Shown here one piece after another: positions 23,790 through 32,399 of a DNA stretch of 39,904 bases (position 1 is its first letter; every line of letters begins with the position of its first letter). Under the pieces are notes generated by a model that saw only the letters and a program-made list of their open reading frames with translations, was not told the DNA's origin and ran no database searches. Source of the stretch: Actinobacteria bacterium UBA959 (GTDB taxonomy: Bacteria; Actinomycetota; Actinomycetes; S36-B12; UBA5976); assembly GCA_002293025.1 (NCBI GenBank), contig DBCL01000015.1:107725-147628 (forward strand), given 5' to 3'. The translations under genes and the position numbers were made by a program.

Positions 23790-24408
23790 TGTGACTTCAG
23801 CAGCCAGTAAAGCTAGAAAAGTTGGTGTCCTATTCCTTAAGGGGGGTGAGGCAGCAATCGCTGAGCAATATGCGAAAGCCTGGGGTGATGCTGCAAGTCT
23901 TCGTGCAGACAATCCCGGCAAAGATATTGATCAGTTATCGCGCCTTATCGCAAACAGATATCTGTTAGAAGTAACTGCTTCAGGAGCAGCCTCGGGTGCA
24001 GTTGCGGCAGCACCATTTTTAGGTCTCATTAGCACTTTGGGTAGCAGTGCAGCAGATCTATATCTATTTGGAAGATCAACAGCTCGACACATTTTAACTT
24101 TGGCCGCCTTGCATGACCTGCCACTAGAAGATCTGCAGCAACGTAGATTGACTGTCCTTAGTAGCTTGTTAAGTGATCAGGACCTAAAGGATGTTAAAAG
24201 TGATGACTCTGAACAATTAATTGATGTCTTAAACAATAAAATTGCTCAAAGAGTAATACTGAAAGTTGGTGCGAGATTACTTCCAGCGAGAGCTGGGGCG
24301 GCATTGCCACTATTTGCGGGAGCGCTTGCTGCTGCCACTTTAAATGCCAGAATTGCTCAGAATATTTCTAAAAATGCTTTGAAACGAATTAAGCTTCAGG
24401 CAACCTAG
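23773..24408 (+). CDS. EcsC-like protein of unknown function
   Basis: A 211-residue Ala/Leu-rich protein. The central part (ASGAASGAVAAAPFLGLISTL, then SAADLYLFGRSTARHILTLAALHDL) looks like the EcsC family, with a glycine/alanine-rich amphipathic helix followed by an Asp-containing helix. EcsC proteins have no settled function. Small membrane-associating segments occur, but no clear signal peptide. The start is uncertain: ATG 23773 and GTG 23791 are both possible, and the gene overlaps the nuclease gene, which suggests one operon. Its 3' end overlaps convergent ctaF by 20 bases. Confidence 0.6.
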   Translation: MIYPSDVTSAASKARKVGVLFLKGGEAAIAEQYAKAWGDAASLRADNPGKDIDQLSRLIANRYLLEVTASGAASGAVAAAPFLGLISTLGSSAADLYLFGRSTARHILTLAALHDLPLEDLQQRRLTVLSSLLSDQDLKDVKSDDSEQLIDVLNNKIAQRVILKVGARLLPARAGAALPLFAGALAAATLNARIAQNISKNALKRIKLQAT

Positions 24409-24790
24409 GGCCACGGTAATATTCAGACATCAGTCCATAGATGCTGATGAACAAAACGCCTAAACCAATAATTACTAGCCAAACAGCAAAAACCAGCCCC
24501 AAAGCAATCAAGGCCGCAGCAATTGCAACTGGCAGCGGCCACCAAGATCCAGGGCTGAAGAAACCAAAGTCTGGGTCAGCATCTGCAATTTCAGCATCAT
24601 CTAAATCATCTGGGCCTGGACCAATTCTTCGCAGAGTGAACAGAATATAGAAACCAGTTAAGAGGGCAAGACCTCCAGTTAGAGTGATTCCAACGGTGCC
24701 AACTATTTCACCAGTCCAAAACCAATAAACGACACCAAGCACAAAATAGAAAAGTGCACCCAGCATGTACAGGATTCCACCTGGTTTCAT
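24389..24790 (-). CDS. ctaF: Cytochrome c oxidase subunit IV, actinobacterial type
   Basis: A 133-residue membrane protein with four hydrophobic segments in two pairs, separated by an acidic loop (GPDDLDDAEIADADPDFGFFSPGSWWP in two parts). FFSPGSWWP and the C-terminal YGLMSEYYRG are hallmarks of the actinobacterial subunit IV family. It is needed for assembly or stability of the aa3 oxidase. Its ATG overlaps the ctaD stop by one base (TAATG), so it is translationally coupled. The end overlaps the convergent EcsC-like gene. Confidence 0.9.
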   Translation of the reverse strand: MKPGGILYMLGALFYFVLGVVYWFWTGEIVGTVGITLTGGLALLTGFYILFTLRRIGPGPDDLDDAEIADADPDFGFFSPGSWWPLPVAIAAALIALGLVFAVWLVIIGLGVLFISIYGLMSEYYRGPRLPEA

Positions 24791-26478
24791 TAAGGTGCCT
24801 TACCGATTGTTTTCTGCCCATGCACTGGCTGATCTGCATACTCTGGGTGGTGCAGATCAAATGCAGGGCGCTCACTTCTAATTCGAGGAATTGCTACAAA
24901 GTTATAGCGTGGAGGTGGTGAACTCGTCGCCCACTCAAGCGACATTCCCCATCCCCATGGGTCATCAGAATTTACTAATGGCGCAAATCGCCAAGTGATG
25001 TAGACGTTATAGAGCCAAGGAAGGGTGGATAGGCCCAAGATTGCAGCCCCTAGTGATGAGATCACATTCAAAGTTGTGAAACCATCACTGGCCAAATAGT
25101 CCGCGTATCGTCTTGGCATTCCCTCTGCGCCCAACCAGTGTTGAACTAAGAAAGTTGTGTGGAAACCAATGAATAGCAGCCAAAAGTGCAACTTGCCTAA
25201 CTTTTCATCCAGCATGCGTCCAGTCATTTTTGGCCACCAGAAGTAGAAGCCCGCAAACATCATGAACACAACTGTCCCAAAGACGGTGTAATGGAAATGT
25301 GCTACCACAAAATAGGAATCAGAAACATGGAAGTCAATTGCTGGAGCTGCCAACATCACCCCAGTTAATCCTCCAAGTAAAAATGTAGTTAAGAAGCCCA
25401 ATGTCCATAGCATGGGCGTTTCAAAAGACAGCGATCCTCGCCACATAGTGCCTATCCAGTTGAAGAATTTAACTCCCGTGGGAACAGCGATCAACATGGT
25501 TGTCAACGCAAAGAATGAAAGTGAAACAGCTCCAGTCACATACATGTGATGTGCCCACACAGCAACCGACAGTGCTGCAATTGCCAAAGTTGCAAAAACT
25601 AGTCCCTTATAGCCAAATACTGGTTTTCTAGAAAACACTGGCAAAATCTCTGATGCAATTCCAAAGAATGGTAAGGCAATTATGTAAACCTCAGGGTGCC
25701 CAAAAAACCAAAACAAGTGCTGCCACAAGATGGCTCCGCCGTGCTCTGGCGAAAACAGCAAACTATCAAATTTTCGATCGAGGAACAATCCTAAGAATGC
25801 TGAAGTCAAAATTGGGAAAGCCACCAACACCAGAACTGAAGTGATAAAAACTGTCCAAGTGAAGATCGATGTTCTAAACATCGTCATACCTGGAGCTCTC
25901 ATTGTCAAAATTGTGGTAATGAAATTCACAGATCCCAAAATTGTTGATAGGCCACCTAGGGTGATTCCCAGAATCCAAAGATCCCCACCAACCCCTGGAC
26001 TAAAAGCTGAAGTACTAAGTGGCGTGTAAGCAAACCAACCAAAAGATGCAGCACCTCCTGGGGTAAAGAAACCAGCTGCCGCAATTAAGCCACCAAATAG
26101 AAATAACCAATATCCCAACATATTAAGCCTTGGGAATGCTACGTCTGGTGCTCCAATTTGAAGTGGCATAATCACATTTCCAAACCCTACGAATAGCGGG
26201 GTTGCGAACAGGAACAACATGATTGATCCATGCATAGTGAAAAGTTGGTTGTACTGTTCATTAGTAACAAACTGGAGTCCAGGTTGTGCTAGTTCGGCCC
26301 TGATACCTAATGCCATCAACCCAGCAAGGCCGAAGAAAATAAATGACGTAACCAGATACATGTAGCCAATAGTTTTATGATCGGTGCTGGTAATCCACTT
26401 TACGGCAGCTTGACCTTTGGAATAACGGCGGTTTCGAGTGTCATCAATTACCGCACGACGCTCATCAAGGGTTGTCAT
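24790..26478 (-). CDS. ctaD: Cytochrome c oxidase subunit I (aa3 type)
   Basis: Catalytic subunit (562 residues, about twelve membrane helices) that holds heme a and the heme a3-CuB centre. The His ligands are in FTMHGSIMLFLF (heme a), FFGHPEVYI (CuB and the cross-linked Tyr), WAHHMYVTG (CuB) and VAHFHYTVFG (heme a3 and heme a). The K-channel and proton-exit regions look normal, so it is a typical A-family heme-copper oxidase. It begins within a four-base overlap with ctaC and is followed by ctaF. Together with ctaC, ctaF and the remote ctaE it forms the terminal oxidase. Confidence 0.96.
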   Translation of the reverse strand: MTTLDERRAVIDDTRNRRYSKGQAAVKWITSTDHKTIGYMYLVTSFIFFGLAGLMALGIRAELAQPGLQFVTNEQYNQLFTMHGSIMLFLFATPLFVGFGNVIMPLQIGAPDVAFPRLNMLGYWLFLFGGLIAAAGFFTPGGAASFGWFAYTPLSTSAFSPGVGGDLWILGITLGGLSTILGSVNFITTILTMRAPGMTMFRTSIFTWTVFITSVLVLVAFPILTSAFLGLFLDRKFDSLLFSPEHGGAILWQHLFWFFGHPEVYIIALPFFGIASEILPVFSRKPVFGYKGLVFATLAIAALSVAVWAHHMYVTGAVSLSFFALTTMLIAVPTGVKFFNWIGTMWRGSLSFETPMLWTLGFLTTFLLGGLTGVMLAAPAIDFHVSDSYFVVAHFHYTVFGTVVFMMFAGFYFWWPKMTGRMLDEKLGKLHFWLLFIGFHTTFLVQHWLGAEGMPRRYADYLASDGFTTLNVISSLGAAILGLSTLPWLYNVYITWRFAPLVNSDDPWGWGMSLEWATSSPPPRYNFVAIPRIRSERPAFDLHHPEYADQPVHGQKTIGKAP

Positions 26479-27296
26479 GAGTTTGTCCTTGCATTAGTTA
26501 TGGATTCGCCTCTGGGTAAAATCCCAGGAGGAAGCATTCCCGTTTGTCCTTTGACTTTCAAAGCATTTATATAGTTGTCATACTCTGCACGAGTTACGAC
26601 TTTTACACTGAACAGCATTCGGGTGTGATCTTGTCCGCAAAGCTCAGCGCATCTGCCAATATAAGTGCCCGGTTTATCTGGGGTTAACTCGAATTTATTC
26701 AGAGCTCCTGGTACGACATCCATTTTGAACAAGAAGTCTGGAATCCAGAATGAATGAATAACGTCTGGTGAACTCAACTCAAATCTAGTCTTTTCATTTA
26801 CAGGCAAATACAAAACTGGAACAACACCAGGAGTGCCAGACTCATACACATTTTCATCTATGTAATTAAATGCCCAGGACCAACGAAATCCCACAACATT
26901 TACAACATGGGTGTAATCCTCAGTCAGTGCAGTAATTTTATTTTGTTCTTTTGCTGTGTATCCAAAAAGCACCAGCACGATAATTAGTGGAACGACCGTA
27001 TAGAGAAGCTCTAGCGGAACGTTGTATCGAACCTGATCAGGAACTTCGTTCTCATCTTTTCTTCTGAACTTGATGGATGCATAAACCAATAATCCAATTA
27101 CCAATAACCCAACCAAAAGTGCGGTAATCAAGAATCCTTGCCAAAGATCGATGATCCCATCGCCTTCTTTGGTTGCAGGAGCTGGAAAACCAAGACGAGT
27201 AAATTCATTATCAGCAACTATCCCGCAAGCGGTCAAAACTGGTGCACTCACTAAGGCGAGAATTGCCTGTTTTTTCATTCTCAAACCCCTAAGCAC
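26475..27296 (-). CDS. ctaC: Cytochrome c oxidase subunit II (CuA) lipoprotein
   Basis: Electron-entry subunit with a CuA centre. A signal peptide with lipobox LTAC is followed by two membrane helices (LITALLVGLLVIGLLVYASI and LLYTVVPLIIVLVLFGYTA) and an external cupredoxin domain. The CuA ligands are seen in HSFWIPDF and CAELCGQDHTRM. The start is uncertain: GTG 27296 is seven bases from a strong GAGGAGGAG (27312-27304), while ATG 27278 (MKKQAILALV) has AGGGG upstream. GTG is chosen, giving 273 residues. It lacks a fused heme c domain, as expected when QcrC supplies electrons directly. Confidence 0.93.
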   Translation of the reverse strand: MLRGLRMKKQAILALVSAPVLTACGIVADNEFTRLGFPAPATKEGDGIIDLWQGFLITALLVGLLVIGLLVYASIKFRRKDENEVPDQVRYNVPLELLYTVVPLIIVLVLFGYTAKEQNKITALTEDYTHVVNVVGFRWSWAFNYIDENVYESGTPGVVPVLYLPVNEKTRFELSSPDVIHSFWIPDFLFKMDVVPGALNKFELTPDKPGTYIGRCAELCGQDHTRMLFSVKVVTRAEYDNYINALKVKGQTGMLPPGILPRGESITNARTNS

Positions 27297-27359
27297 AGCG
27301 TTTCTCCTCCTCAAAGGATTTCCTTAATTGATTGCCCCAAGGTTACCTTAGAAGGCTTG

Positions 27360-28331
27360 CTACAGAACTGCGGAAATCTCCGAGGCGGCAATTGGTCCGT
27401 AGGCTTGTGTGATTCGAGCCACAAAATCCTCTTTTTCAAAGCGATATTCCTGTGGTCCAACGTTTTCGATTACCAAAGTGGCCAAAGTTGCACCAACCTC
27501 AGCTGCGCGTTCCAGATCTAAGCCCAGCGCTACCCCTCCCAAAAATCCTGCTCGGAACCCATCGCCAACTCCAGTGGGGTCAGCTAGCACGCGTTCCTTA
27601 GGGCACCCAATTTCTACAACCCGACCATCACGAGATTCAATTCGAGCACCCTTCTTACCTAGCGTGATAATTCGGTGCTCAACCTTTTGCAAGATTTGAT
27701 CTGCGCTCCAGCCTGTTTTCTGTTCTGTTAATGCTGACTCATATTCATTGGTGAATAAATACTTGGCTCCCTCAATCAATAGCCGAATAGATTCGCCGTC
27801 CATGCGAGCTAGCTGCTGACTTGGATCTGCTGCAAATGCAAAACCTTTTTGCCGGCATTCATCGGTATGTCGGATCATGGCTTCTGGATCATCAGGACCA
27901 ATTAGGACTATCGGTTCAGACTTAATGCGGGTGACTATTGGGGAAATTTCAATGTTACGGGATTCACTCATCGCTCCAGCATAAAAAGATGCTATTTGAT
28001 TTTGAACTTCATCGGTCGTGCAGACGAATCGAGCAGTTTGGGCAACTTCAGAGACATAAATGCTCTCGCAATCCACACCATGTCTTTCGAGCCAAGATCG
28101 GTAATCGGTAAAATCTGAGCCAACTGCACTTACCAAAACGGGATTTAAACCTAAGCAGCCCAAACCAAAGGCAATATTTGCGCCCGCTCCACCTCGATGC
28201 ACTACTAACTCATCTACCAAAAAGGAAAGTGAAACGTGATCTAATTTATCTGCAACTAAGGAGTCCGTAAATTTACCAGGAAAGCGCATTAGGTGATCTG
28301 TGGCAATTGATCCAGCCACGATGATGCGCAT
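27360..28331 (-). CDS. adoK: Adenosine kinase, PfkB family (AdoK type)
   Basis: Phosphorylates adenosine to AMP for purine salvage. It has 323 residues and strong likeness to mycobacterial AdoK (Rv2202c): VAGSIATDHLMRFPGKF at the N-terminus, HRGGAGANIAFGLG, the ARFVCTTD and IASFYAGAMSE segments, FAADPSQQLAR, and the catalytic DPTGVGDGFRAGFL. In M. tuberculosis the same gene lies near ctaC, on the same strand, which supports orthology. The ATG at 28331 lacks a clear ribosome binding site. A carbohydrate kinase of another substrate is possible but less likely. Confidence 0.88.
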   Translation of the reverse strand: MRIIVAGSIATDHLMRFPGKFTDSLVADKLDHVSLSFLVDELVVHRGGAGANIAFGLGCLGLNPVLVSAVGSDFTDYRSWLERHGVDCESIYVSEVAQTARFVCTTDEVQNQIASFYAGAMSESRNIEISPIVTRIKSEPIVLIGPDDPEAMIRHTDECRQKGFAFAADPSQQLARMDGESIRLLIEGAKYLFTNEYESALTEQKTGWSADQILQKVEHRIITLGKKGARIESRDGRVVEIGCPKERVLADPTGVGDGFRAGFLGGVALGLDLERAAEVGATLATLVIENVGPQEYRFEKEDFVARITQAYGPIAASEISAVL

Positions 28332-28368
28332 TAAATAATCTTTGCTAATAAATTGTGTTGGTTAATGC

Positions 28369-28713
28369 TTAGTGGAAAGAGTCGCCACAGGCACAAGAAC
28401 CACCCGCGTTTGGATTATCTATCGTGAATCCTTGCTTCTCAATGGTGTCCACAAAATCAATAACTGCACCGGCAAGGTAAGGAACACTCATTTTATCCAA
28501 GACGACCTTCACCCCTCCAAATTCATAGGTGGCGTCTCCATCCATAGTGCGATCATCAAAAAACAATTGGTAACGAAGTCCGGAGCAACCACCTGGCTGA
28601 ACTGCGACTCTCAAAGTCAGATCATCTCTGCCTTCTTGTTCCAGAAGAGCTTTAACCTTGACGGCTGCAGGCTCAGTTAACTGAATTGACGAGGTCGTTG
28701 CTTCTACGCTCAT
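28369..28713 (-). CDS. erpA: A-type iron-sulfur carrier (ErpA/HesB)
   Basis: A small (114-residue) A-type carrier that delivers Fe-S clusters to apoproteins. The three ligand cysteines are in PGGCSGLRY and SCACGDSF. Fe-S clients in this window include QcrA and probably the two RecB-like nucleases. ATG 28713 is chosen because AGGAG (28724-28720) is six bases before it; ATG 28719 abuts the ribosome binding site. It lies between adoK and the glycerate kinase gene, matching the order Rv2202c-Rv2204c-Rv2205c as remembered. Confidence 0.92.
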   Translation of the reverse strand: MSVEATTSSIQLTEPAAVKVKALLEQEGRDDLTLRVAVQPGGCSGLRYQLFFDDRTMDGDATYEFGGVKVVLDKMSVPYLAGAVIDFVDTIEKQGFTIDNPNAGGSCACGDSFH

Positions 28714-28736
28714 GAGCATCTCCTATTGACTAGGGG

Positions 28737-29858
28737 CTAAGTCTGCCATGGATTTGGAGAATATGTTCTCGCAACCCTTGTAGCCAATGAACTAAGGGAC
28801 ATTTGCGGATCCTCTGGTATCTCACCATCATGAGCCGCTGCATAAGCCCCCACGATTCCTTGTGCTGACCACTCTCGCCGACCCACCTCAACTCGGCCAG
28901 CGAGCACCACGACCGGCTTCCCAAGCTGTAATGCCGTTTTGGCAACTTGCGCGATGGCCTTGCCATGCATGGACTGCCAATCAAATGCTCCTTCACCAGT
29001 AATTACCAGATCCGCTTGAGCAATGCGATCAGTTAAACCCAATGCTGCATCGACAAAACTAAATCCACTTTGAACTTTTGCATTCAGATGTAGTAAGCCA
29101 AAACCTAATCCACCAGCAGCTCCTGCACCCAAGATCAGGGCAGGATCCTTCCCGTCACTTCGCTTCCCCAGAACAAAACTAAAGTGCTGTAATGATTTCT
29201 CAAGCTGAATTTGAGTTTCACGGTCCGCACCCTTTTGAGCACCAAAACCAATTGCCGCACCACGTTCCCCTAAAAGTGGAACTAAAACATCTGTTGCGAT
29301 TTGAAACTCCATTCCTGCAACGGCCGAGATGACTGGTTCTAAGTCAACAAAGGTTAGATCCGAAAGTGCCAATCCACCTTGAGTTAGTAACTCCGCTGGG
29401 CGAGCACCTAAAGCGGCCAGCATTCCCGCGCCACCATCTACTAGTCCAGTTCCACCAAGGCCAACAATTACTTTCTTGGCTCCTTGTTCTTTAGCGGCCA
29501 GAATTGCCTCACCTATTCCAAAACTTGAATACTTTTCGGGTGTCTTTGGAAAAATAGCCACAAGAGCAGATCCAATGATTGTGGCGGATTCAATGTAAGC
29601 GGTTCGCTGATCCACTTTAGTTAGGCCAATAGCAGTTGGAATCAATTGTTGAGTTAATGATTTCACAAATATTGGGAGCAGTTCAATGCCTGCATCCATT
29701 GCAATTGCGTCTAGAAACCCAGGGCCCCCATCAGAGATTGCAGCAATGTCTAGTTCATCCCAAGGTGCCGCTTGAGCCCAACCCTGGGCAATAGTTTCTG
29801 CCGCTTGACTAGATGTGAGCGTGCCAGTGAAAGAATCTGGCGCGATTAGCACTCTCAC
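28737..29858 (-). CDS. Glycerate kinase (GlxK/GarK family)
   Basis: Phosphorylates D-glycerate, feeding it to glycolysis. It has 373 residues from GTG 29858. The family motifs are LIAPDSFTGTLTSSQAAE at the N-terminus, the AISDGGPGFLDA segment, VIVGLGGTGLVDGGAGMLAALG, and VITGEGAFDWQSMHGKAIAQVA at the substrate/ATP site. GTG 29858 follows GGAGG by five bases; the upstream ATG at 29870 overlaps that ribosome binding site and is rejected. The regioselectivity (2- or 3-phosphoglycerate) cannot be read from sequence. It is divergent from the DUF3043 gene. Confidence 0.9.
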   Translation of the reverse strand: MRVLIAPDSFTGTLTSSQAAETIAQGWAQAAPWDELDIAAISDGGPGFLDAIAMDAGIELLPIFVKSLTQQLIPTAIGLTKVDQRTAYIESATIIGSALVAIFPKTPEKYSSFGIGEAILAAKEQGAKKVIVGLGGTGLVDGGAGMLAALGARPAELLTQGGLALSDLTFVDLEPVISAVAGMEFQIATDVLVPLLGERGAAIGFGAQKGADRETQIQLEKSLQHFSFVLGKRSDGKDPALILGAGAAGGLGFGLLHLNAKVQSGFSFVDAALGLTDRIAQADLVITGEGAFDWQSMHGKAIAQVAKTALQLGKPVVVLAGRVEVGRREWSAQGIVGAYAAAHDGEIPEDPQMSLSSLATRVARTYSPNPWQT

Positions 29859-29883
29859 TTCAACCTCCATTTAGAATGACCAG

Positions 29884-30429
29884 ATGAACGAATCTTCCGG
29901 CAAAGGGCGCCCGACCCCAAAACGAAAAGATGTCCAAGCTGCTCGCAAACAGCAACTAAAGGCTAGCGTTGATCGCAAAGCTGCCCGTCAGTTAAGTCGG
30001 ATGAAGCAGCGCGAGTCGGCTGCCCGAATGAAGGAAGGCCTCAAAAATAATGATGAGCGCTTCTTTCCGTATCGAGATCAGGGACCAGTTCGATCTAAGG
30101 TCAGAGACTTAGTTGACGGTCGCTGGTCAGCGGGAGAGATATTTCTGCCATTCGCCGTGCTAGTGCTGGCGGCATCATTAATTCCAGTTCCAGCAATTCA
30201 ACAACTGATCTACTTATTTTGGCTAGGAATGATGGTGATTTTATTTGTAGATTTCATCTCGCTTGTCTTTCGAGTGAGAAGAAAAATCTACAAGGAATTT
30301 GGTAAATCTAAAGAAACTAAAGGTATTGGTTGGTATGCAGTGAGTCGGGCATTGCAGATGCGAAGAATGCGATTGCCCGCACCTAAAGTCAAAATTGGTG
30401 GAACGCCAATTCCAAAGAAAGCAGCATAG
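29884..30429 (+). CDS. DUF3043 membrane protein
   Basis: A 181-residue actinobacterial protein of unknown function. The first half is highly basic and charged (GKGRPTPKRKDVQAARKQ, then RDQGPVRSKVRDLVDGRWSAGE). Two hydrophobic helices follow (about residues 88-105 and 110-130), then a basic tail. The same gene follows the glycerate kinase gene in M. tuberculosis (Rv2206, from memory). It may contact nucleic acid or acidic lipids at the membrane, but that is conjecture. TAGAAT (29872-29877) lies six bases before the ATG and there is no Shine-Dalgarno, so the mRNA may be leaderless. Confidence 0.85.
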   Translation: MNESSGKGRPTPKRKDVQAARKQQLKASVDRKAARQLSRMKQRESAARMKEGLKNNDERFFPYRDQGPVRSKVRDLVDGRWSAGEIFLPFAVLVLAASLIPVPAIQQLIYLFWLGMMVILFVDFISLVFRVRRKIYKEFGKSKETKGIGWYAVSRALQMRRMRLPAPKVKIGGTPIPKKAA

Positions 30430-30430
30430 T

Positions 30431-31429
30431 ATGCACTATCGAAAACTAGGAAATACTGGATTTAAAGTTACTGCGGTATCTTATGGAAATTGGATCACGC
30501 ACGGTAGCCAAATCGATGATGATCAATCAATCAAGACTGTTCAAGCAGCCTACGAACATGGCATAACCACTTTTGATACAGCCGATGTTTACGCAGGAAC
30601 CAAAGCGGAAGCCATTTTGGGCAAGGCACTTAAGGGCTTTAGGCGTGAAGGGCTGGAGATATTTACAAAAACTTATTGGCCAATCGGACCTGGTGTTAAC
30701 GATCGAGGCTTATCACGCAAACACATCAGAGAAGCCTGCGAAGGATCGTTGAAGCGCCTGGGATTGGATTACGTGGATTTGTATCAGGCTCATAGATTTG
30801 ACTATGAAACCCCTCTCGAAGAAACAATGCGTGCCTTGGAAGATTTAGTTAGACAAGGTAAAGCTCTCTATATTGGAGTTTCTGAGTGGAATGCTGAACA
30901 AATCCAGGCAGCAGTGGATATTGCTAAAGAGATGAATTTTGATCGCATTGTTTCAAACCAACCTCAATATTCAATGCTTTGGAGAGTCATTGAGCCTGAA
31001 GTGATCCCAACCTCACAGGCAAATGGCATTTCACAAATAGTTTGGTCCCCAATGGCCCAAGGTGTGCTGACTGGTAAATATCTTCCAGGGCAACCTGTCC
31101 CAGCTGGATCCAGAGCTACTGACCCATCAGGTTCTCAAATGGTTGCAAGATGGATGCAAGATGATGTGTTAAAAGCTGTTCAAAACCTAAAGCCAATTGC
31201 TGATGAGCTCTCCATTACCTTAGGTCAACTTGCAATCGCATGGATTCTAAAGAATCCAAATATTGCTTCAGCGATTGTTGGTGCTACTAATCCAAAACAA
31301 ATTCAGGAAAATGTAGCTGCCGCTGACATTGTTTTGGAAGATGCAGTCATGGCCAAAATCGATGCAGTTCTGGGAAATTTGGTAGAGCGAGATCCCCGCA
31401 AAACTGTCTCCCCTAACCCACGCGCCTAG
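30431..31429 (+). CDS. Aldo/keto reductase (Kv-beta-like family)
   Basis: NADPH-dependent oxidoreductase with a TIM-barrel fold (332 residues). The catalytic tetrad is visible: Asp and Tyr in FDTADVYAGTKAE, Lys in EIFTKTYWP, His in DLYQAHRFDYETP. The C-terminal cofactor site is in IASAIVGATNPKQIQENV. SNQPQYSMLWR is typical of the Kv-channel beta-subunit-like branch (AKR6/AKR14 type). ATG 30431 is used; the reading frame stays open back into the DUF3043 gene, but MHYRKLGNTG is the usual family N-terminus. It probably shares the DUF3043 transcript. The substrate is unknown. Confidence 0.88.
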   Translation: MHYRKLGNTGFKVTAVSYGNWITHGSQIDDDQSIKTVQAAYEHGITTFDTADVYAGTKAEAILGKALKGFRREGLEIFTKTYWPIGPGVNDRGLSRKHIREACEGSLKRLGLDYVDLYQAHRFDYETPLEETMRALEDLVRQGKALYIGVSEWNAEQIQAAVDIAKEMNFDRIVSNQPQYSMLWRVIEPEVIPTSQANGISQIVWSPMAQGVLTGKYLPGQPVPAGSRATDPSGSQMVARWMQDDVLKAVQNLKPIADELSITLGQLAIAWILKNPNIASAIVGATNPKQIQENVAAADIVLEDAVMAKIDAVLGNLVERDPRKTVSPNPRA

Positions 31430-31441
31430 TTGTTTCGGCGT

Positions 31442-31475
31442 GGCAAATTCTTGAACTAGAAATTTTGCCCGTTTT
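31442..31475 (+). terminator. Candidate intrinsic terminator after the aldo/keto reductase gene
   Basis: GGCAAA (31442-31447) pairs with TTTGCC (31464-31469), with extra TTC/GAA pairing inside, followed by CG and a run of four T. It separates the DUF3043 operon from the cobalamin riboswitch operon. The stem is short, and the same bases may overlap a promoter for the riboswitch (TTGAAC 31451-31456, 18 bases, TAGCCT 31475-31480). Confidence 0.4.
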
Positions 31476-31499
31476 AGCCTTATGGTGTACCCATAACTG

Positions 31500-31660
31500 A
31501 ATAAAGCACTTGAGTGTCTAGGGGAAGCCGGTCAAAGTCCGGCACTGTCCCGCAACCGTAGGTTAGAAATTTTCTAACAAGTCGGAGTGCCTAGCAAGTG
31601 TGTGACTCACAAATACACCCGTCGTGGAAAACGGGCGGAGTCCAGATTTTCTGGTCTTTT
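31500..31660 (+). promoter_or_regulatory. Adenosylcobalamin riboswitch aptamer
   Basis: The core matches the cobalamin aptamer: GGGGAAGCCGGTCAAAGTCC (31521-31540) and GGCACTGTCCCGCAACCGT (31541-31559), with P6 hairpin GCCGG/CCGGC (31527-31531 / 31539-31543). The B12-box-like AAGTCGGAGTGCCTAG follows (31579-31594). P1 pairs GCACTTG (31506-31512) with CAAGTGT (31595-31601). A P13-type hairpin CCCGT/ACGGG (31618-31622 / 31631-31635) follows, suited to the kissing-loop contact. A terminator comes next, so the switch likely acts by transcription attenuation when cobalamin is abundant. It fixes the substrate of the downstream transporter as a cobamide with good probability. Confidence 0.93.
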
Positions 31661-31662
31661 AG

Positions 31663-31695
31663 CCCTCACGCATATTTATGCGATGAGGGTTTTTT
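31663..31695 (+). terminator. Riboswitch-controlled intrinsic terminator
   Basis: CCCTCA-CGCAT (31663-31673) pairs with ATGCG-A-TGAGGG (31679-31689; one bulged A) and is followed by six T (31690-31695). A smaller hairpin CCAGA/TCTGG (31642-31654) with TCTTTT lies just upstream and could be a rival or second stop signal. It is the expression platform of the cobalamin riboswitch. Confidence 0.88.
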
Positions 31696-31750
31696 ATCAG
31701 AATTGTTCTGACACCGTTCATTCTTGCGACCGAAACGAATCGGAGCAAAC

Positions 31751-32398
31751 ATGTACAAAGCTTTCAAAGCAGTATTGGCATTATTAGTCACATTTGCAAT
31801 CACAATTCCAGCTGTAGCTGTAGACGTCAGTTGGGATATGGCGATGGTTGGTCCAGCGGATAACAAAGTGGTCGATGGCAGTGTTGATGGATATCGATTT
31901 GGTATTGGTACAGATACCGATACCCCGCAACCAAGAGTTGTTGCAAATTTTGACTCCATCTGCCCAGATTTAACTGCTGGCACAAATGAACTTAGGGTTG
32001 CAGTCGTTATCGACTTTGGAGATCAAACACAAGCGCCAGAAGGTGAAACCGCGCCTGAGTCCAAAACTGCGTGTGTGGTTGTGCCAGCTGGTTCTAGTTC
32101 AGCAGATGCATTAGCAAAAGCTGCAGAAATTAGATCAGAATCGGGACTTATCTGTGGAATCGATGGATTCCCCGCAACTGAATGTGCTGCAGAGGCAACT
32201 GTTGGAGACATAACGGGTTATCGCTACTGGGGTTTTTACACTTCAGATCCTTCTGCTGATCCAGTTCCAATTAGTATGGAAGCAGAGGCAGTATCTGATG
32301 TTGAAGAATCCTCAAACTTACTTCTTTGGGCAGTGCTAACCCTTGCAGTTACAATTTTTGTATTTGTAACAATACGCCGAAGACTCAGTAAAAACTAA
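31751..32398 (+). CDS. SCO2322-family membrane-anchored extracytoplasmic protein
   Basis: A 215-residue exported protein. It has an N-terminal signal peptide (MYKAFKAVLALLVTFAITIP), an external domain, and a C-terminal anchor (LLLWAVLTLAVTIFVFVTIRR) with basic end. Motifs such as DGYRFGIGTDTD, ACVVVPAGSSSADAL, and the paired cysteines in LICGIDGFPATECAAE resemble the Streptomyces SCO2322 family, whose gene also lies with ECF transporter genes. It has no known catalytic motif. ATG 31751 follows GGAG at 31742-31745. As the first gene under the cobalamin riboswitch it may be a cobamide-capturing surface component, but that is inference. Confidence 0.75.
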   Translation: MYKAFKAVLALLVTFAITIPAVAVDVSWDMAMVGPADNKVVDGSVDGYRFGIGTDTDTPQPRVVANFDSICPDLTAGTNELRVAVVIDFGDQTQAPEGETAPESKTACVVVPAGSSSADALAKAAEIRSESGLICGIDGFPATECAAEATVGDITGYRYWGFYTSDPSADPVPISMEAEAVSDVEESSNLLLWAVLTLAVTIFVFVTIRRRLSKN

Positions 32399-32399
32399 T

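Noticed and set aside
31587..31787. 66-codon plus-strand reading frame in the leader before the SCO2322-like gene
   Set aside because: It overlaps the cobalamin aptamer and terminator and has no ribosome binding site or homology.
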